From NCBI GenBank assembly GCA_002395225.1, contig DGWH01000058.1:1-25986 (forward strand): DNA of 25,986 nt, written 5' to 3'. The notes under the pieces were generated by a model. That model had not been told where the DNA came from and did no database searches. It saw only the letters and a list, made by a program, of their open reading frames with translations. The position numbers and the translations under genes are program-made. Positions 24,048 to 25,986 of the stretch are shown here, one piece after another; the first letter of the stretch is position 1, and every line of letters begins with the position of its first letter. Source of the stretch: Christensenella sp. UBA4263 (lineage in GTDB: Bacteria > Bacillota > Clostridia > Christensenellales > Aristaeellaceae).

Positions 24048-25947
24048 CCGTTGGCTGATACGGAAAAACCGCCTGAAAGTGATTCGGACCGTTTTTGAAA
24101 TCATCGTCATGGTTCTTGCCCTTTCCTGGGTGATCAAGTCCCTGTGGGACTATAAACAGGCCCGGGTGCAGCCCAGCCCCATGCCGCCGGAGAAGGAAAG
24201 CGCCATGATTTCCTCCGAATCCATAACGGAGGGCTATGACAGCATGGGGCATGCCTCCGGAACGCATTTCATCGCGCTGGCCTATAACGGCGTGGTGGCC
24301 AAGGCGGTTGAGGGCAGCAAGATCGTTAACCTGCAGGCCTTCAAGGAACAGATGCAGACGTTGAAAGCCTCCGGCTACCAGACCATTTCCCAGGAGGATG
24401 TGATCCGGGCATACCGGGACGGGGAAAATCTGCCGGAAAAGGCGATGCTGATCATTTTTGAGGATGGCATCTATGACAGTGCCATCTGGGTTCAGCCGAC
24501 CCTTGAGGCATGCAATTACAAGGCAACCATGTGTACCTATGCCGAGAATCTCTCGGATACGCAGGGACTGTACATTACGGCCAAGTCCGCCAGGGAACTG
24601 ATGGACAGCACGTACTGGGAAATGGGATCCAACGGGTACCGGCTCAGTTATATCAACATTTTTGACCGGTATGAAAACTACTTCGGGCATATGAACACGG
24701 CGGAATTCCTGAAAGTGCATCACTACCTGCGGCGGGATTACAACCATTACCTCATGGATTTTCTGCGGGATGAGAACCGTCTGCGCCAGGAATCGGTGGA
24801 GGAGATGGAAAAGCGCATTGAATGGGACTATACGAAAATGGCGGAACTGTACCGGCAGGATTTCGGCTTTGTTCCCTCTCTCTATATCCTGATGCATTCC
24901 AACACCGGTGCGTACGGCAACGATCCGCTGGTGAGCCGGAAAAACGAGGAAATGATGCAGAAGGTGTTCGGGATGAATTTCAACCGGCAGGGAACCTGTC
25001 TCAATCAGATGGATTCCTCCGTCTATGATCTGTCCCGCCTCCAGTCCCGGCAGTACTTTTCGGCCAATCACCTGATGATGCGCATCTGGGATGATACCGG
25101 CCATTCGGTGATGTTCCGTCTTGGGGATGAGGAACAGGCTAAGGCGTGGAAGCGCCTTCAGGGGGTAGCAGAATATTCGGATCACCGGATCATCCTGACT
25201 TCCATGCCATACGGAAAGGGGACCCTTCTCCTGGAAAAGGAACTGTCGCCGGACTTTGACCTGAGCGTCCGGCTGCAGGGAAACCAGGTAGGTCAGCAGT
25301 CGATCTCCATGAAGACGGATGAAAACGGCGAGGGCGGCGTGACGGTATGTCTGCACAACAATATGCTTTATATCCTGGCGCCCTCTGGAGCGGAACCGCT
25401 TTTTGAGCTGGATCTCATGGACTTTGACGGCGGCCCTGCCGAATCGGTTGAGGAAAATGAACTGGCCGGGAAAATAGCCTGCTGCGAGGCTATTATCGAG
25501 CATGATGAGGACGAGGCACGCCGGGCAGAGGCGCAGGCCAGCCTTGAGTATCTGCGGACCCTTCGGGTTCCCACCCTGGCGGATGGCGCACAGCCGTATA
25601 TCCCCGAACTGGATATCGATGAGCAGGATGACCGGAAACTGCGGATTCAGTGTGCCGGGTCACGGTTCAGCGTGTGGCTTGATGACCGTCTGATCGTGGA
25701 TCATCTGAAGATTCCGGAGGGCAGGGGCAACCGTCTGGCACTTGGCGCAGAGGTGACGATGGACAATGAACGGTTCAGTCAGACGAACCTCTCGGATGAT
25801 GTCTATGACGCCATTTTCAGGGATCTCCGCATTGGAAACAATATCGGACCAGAGATTTACGCCTATGCGGAACCGCTGAAGGATGTGGTTACCCATGTCG
25901 GATTTGTGGACCGGGTGATCCGTATTTTCAGGAACCTGTTTGACTGA
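24040..25947 (+). CDS. Membrane-anchored degenerate polysaccharide deacetylase-like protein with beta-rich C-terminus
   Basis: The product has 635 residues. One helix at about 15-36 anchors it with the bulk outside. Residues about 75-240 follow the PgaB/IcaB-like deacetylase pattern: FIALAYNGV, then FKEQMQTLKASGYQTISQEDV, then LPEKAMLIIFEDG and a YKATMCTY strand. The catalytic DD reads Glu141-Asp142 and the H-x3-H segment (GSHTxxH) reads GSNGYRL, so hydrolysis looks lost or altered. A helical region follows. The C-terminal third (about 385-600) has alternating beta strands such as FDLSVRLQGNQ and FSVWLDDRLIVDHL, recalling concanavalin-like sugar-binding folds. The ATG at 24040 follows GGGGTGA and overlaps the synthase gene. 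It may guide or bind the nascent glycan. No terminator is visible in the remaining 39 nt. Confidence 0.78.
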   Translation: MDDRWLIRKNRLKVIRTVFEIIVMVLALSWVIKSLWDYKQARVQPSPMPPEKESAMISSESITEGYDSMGHASGTHFIALAYNGVVAKAVEGSKIVNLQAFKEQMQTLKASGYQTISQEDVIRAYRDGENLPEKAMLIIFEDGIYDSAIWVQPTLEACNYKATMCTYAENLSDTQGLYITAKSARELMDSTYWEMGSNGYRLSYINIFDRYENYFGHMNTAEFLKVHHYLRRDYNHYLMDFLRDENRLRQESVEEMEKRIEWDYTKMAELYRQDFGFVPSLYILMHSNTGAYGNDPLVSRKNEEMMQKVFGMNFNRQGTCLNQMDSSVYDLSRLQSRQYFSANHLMMRIWDDTGHSVMFRLGDEEQAKAWKRLQGVAEYSDHRIILTSMPYGKGTLLLEKELSPDFDLSVRLQGNQVGQQSISMKTDENGEGGVTVCLHNNMLYILAPSGAEPLFELDLMDFDGGPAESVEENELAGKIACCEAIIEHDEDEARRAEAQASLEYLRTLRVPTLADGAQPYIPELDIDEQDDRKLRIQCAGSRFSVWLDDRLIVDHLKIPEGRGNRLALGAEVTMDNERFSQTNLSDDVYDAIFRDLRIGNNIGPEIYAYAEPLKDVVTHVGFVDRVIRIFRNLFD

Positions 25948-25986
25948 CAAAAGACAAACCGGCTCAGGCAAATGACCAAAGTTGAG

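Noticed and set aside
23944..25503. Open frame of 519 codons on the minus strand
   Set aside because: It is antisense to the last polysaccharide gene; no ribosome binding site or recognisable motif.

Overview
The window looks like a chromosomal segment of a moderately GC-rich Bacillota, probably a gut or rumen-type Clostridia. The evidence is strong AGGAGG ribosome binding sites, frequent TTG and GTG starts, sigma-A promoters with 17-bp spacers, a T-box riboswitch, a DivIVA-like coiled-coil protein and one clear lipobox lipoprotein. Placement below class level (for example near Christensenellales/Aristaeellaceae, suggested by the style of the signal peptides) is inference. No rRNA, tRNA, insertion sequence, CRISPR array or phage gene was seen.

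Region 1 (1-10076) looks like a beta-glucoside or oligosaccharide uptake and cleavage locus. A GH3 glycosidase, cut by the left edge, is transcribed leftward. It is divergent from a five-gene Opp/Dpp-type ABC transporter (binding protein, two permeases, two ATPases) followed by a second GH3 enzyme. The 331-bp divergent region holds two back-to-back promoters and three palindromes, one of them a LacI/CcpA-style operator just downstream of the transporter start site. A perfect 12-bp hairpin separates the binding-protein gene from the permease genes and probably sets a high binding-protein to permease ratio. Peptide-transporter-like systems beside beta-glucosidases are known sugar importers in Thermotoga, so the substrate is more likely a sugar than a peptide.

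Region 2 (10077-15960) is a T-box operon. A consensus promoter drives a T-box leader whose specifier loop offers a tryptophan codon (TGG). Downstream are a Dabb-domain protein, an iron-containing alcohol dehydrogenase/glycerol dehydrogenase-like enzyme, a TrpXYZ-type amino-acid ABC importer and a cytoplasmic type I asparaginase. The block ends in a long hairpin that can serve as a bidirectional terminator.

Region 3 (15960-18620) holds two stand-alone genes. One is a leftward AAA-like ATPase with a C-terminal PD-(D/E)xK nuclease-like domain; it is visibly more AT-rich than its neighbours. The other is a rightward PAP2-family membrane phosphatase with its own promoter and terminator.

Region 4 (18621-25947) is the most novel part. 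It is a tightly packed five-gene operon: a tail-anchored low-complexity protein, a DivIVA-like coiled-coil protein, a lipoprotein joining a degenerate polysaccharide-deacetylase domain to an SGNH hydrolase domain, a PilZ-GT2 processive glycan synthase, and a membrane-anchored protein with a second degenerate deacetylase domain plus a beta-rich C-terminus. I read it as a candidate c-di-GMP-linked surface polysaccharide synthesis and modification machine, possibly positioned by the DivIVA-like protein. Its exact composition does not match any exopolysaccharide locus I know.
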